Positions 63,845 through 64,000 of a stretch of 64,000 nucleotides of DNA are shown here, piece by piece. Source of the stretch: Exophiala sp. HKRS030 (taxonomy: Eukaryota; Ascomycota; Eurotiomycetes; Chaetothyriales; Herpotrichiellaceae). A program made the position numbers and the translations under genes. Position 1 is the first letter of the stretch, and each line of letters starts with the position of its first letter. The stretch covers positions 2,294,001-2,358,000 of the forward strand of contig JAHWDD010000010.1 in NCBI GenBank assembly GCA_023897205.1. Direction: 5' to 3'. The notes beneath the pieces were generated by a model that ran no database searches, had not been told where the DNA came from, and was given only the letters and a program-made list of their open reading frames with translations.

Positions 63845-64000
63845 ATGAATGCCCTCAGATTCATGCCAGGTCATCTCACGACTTTGGCATTGTATGCCAT
63901 TGTCATCGCAGCGTGTTTACCTTTTCCAGCTCTGGCTCAGCTACAAGTGTCACTTTCCGTCGAAGATGGTTTGTTGCAAGGTAGCATCGATGGTCGCATT
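63845..64000 (+). CDS. N-terminus of a secreted or membrane protein (cut by window end)
   Basis: An open frame of 52 codons that is still open at the window edge. The first 32 residues look like a signal peptide: a short polar start with one Arg, a hydrophobic core (TTLALYAIVIAACLPFPA) and a likely cleavage after ALA, before QLQVSLSVEDG. Nothing in the visible part identifies the mature protein. A GT within CAAGGTAGC near 63978 could be a splice donor, so the reading after that point is not certain. Confidence 0.5.
   Translation, partial: MNALRFMPGHLTTLALYAIVIAACLPFPALAQLQVSLSVEDGLLQGSIDGRI

Overview
This window is fungal nuclear DNA, almost certainly from a filamentous ascomycete (Pezizomycotina). 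The genes carry short GT-AG introns, mostly 45-85 bp. They encode typical ascomycete proteins: Gtr1, Met17, striatin, Ubp15, Vps26, Mon2, Mms2, Zn2Cys6-class regulators and MFS transporters. In the middle lies a roughly 23 kb AT-rich island of retrotransposons mutated in the pattern of RIP (repeat-induced point mutation). A placement in Eurotiomycetes is a guess. Exon structures were assembled by hand from splice signals, reading phase and recalled family features.

Left arm (1-26.06 kb). In order: a Zn2Cys6 regulator (278-2825, +); the Rag GTPase Gtr1 (3546-4550, -); O-acetylhomoserine sulfhydrylase Met17 (5000-6435, -); an amine/drug-type MFS transporter (7686-9234, +); a four-pass MARVEL-like membrane protein (10522-11095, +); an alpha/beta hydrolase (11876-13012, +); a regulator-like protein with no zinc cluster (14014-15631, +); striatin (17083-19795, -); and a USP7/Ubp15-type deubiquitinase (21568-25204, +). 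The deubiquitinase frame is broken by one apparent missing base.

Retroelement island (about 26.06-49.43 kb). It starts with a Ty1/copia element on the minus strand, cut by a 100-N assembly gap (29972-30071). Beyond the gap is a stack of Ty3/gypsy copies. A minus-strand gypsy element (31371-41442) lies inside a plus-strand one, flanked by the 5-bp duplication TATAC. It contains an internal LTR and a duplicated pol segment. A second full-length plus-strand element (41713-49110) has two 429-bp LTRs and is followed by a truncated LTR. CpA and TpG are almost absent across the core. Zinc ligands, catalytic aspartates and tryptophans are replaced exactly as C-to-T change at CpA (on either strand) predicts. 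The outer edges are less mutated.

Right arm (49.43-64 kb). VPS26 (49979-51432, +) faces MON2 (52111-57325, -) tail to tail; both act in endosome-to-Golgi retrieval. MON2 shows two apparent missing bases near its 5' end. Then come the ubiquitin E2 variant Mms2 (57784-58426, +), an LYR-motif mitochondrial-type protein (58849-59994, +), a sugar/inositol-type MFS transporter (60221-61972, -) and, running off the right edge, the start of a secreted or membrane protein (63845-64000, +).

The genes do not form an operon or an obvious biosynthetic cluster. The window is ordinary housekeeping and regulatory sequence split by a transposon island. I see no convincing new biological system. The points most worth checking are the three single-base frame breaks, the nested retroelement history, and the closeness of the RIP island to VPS26.
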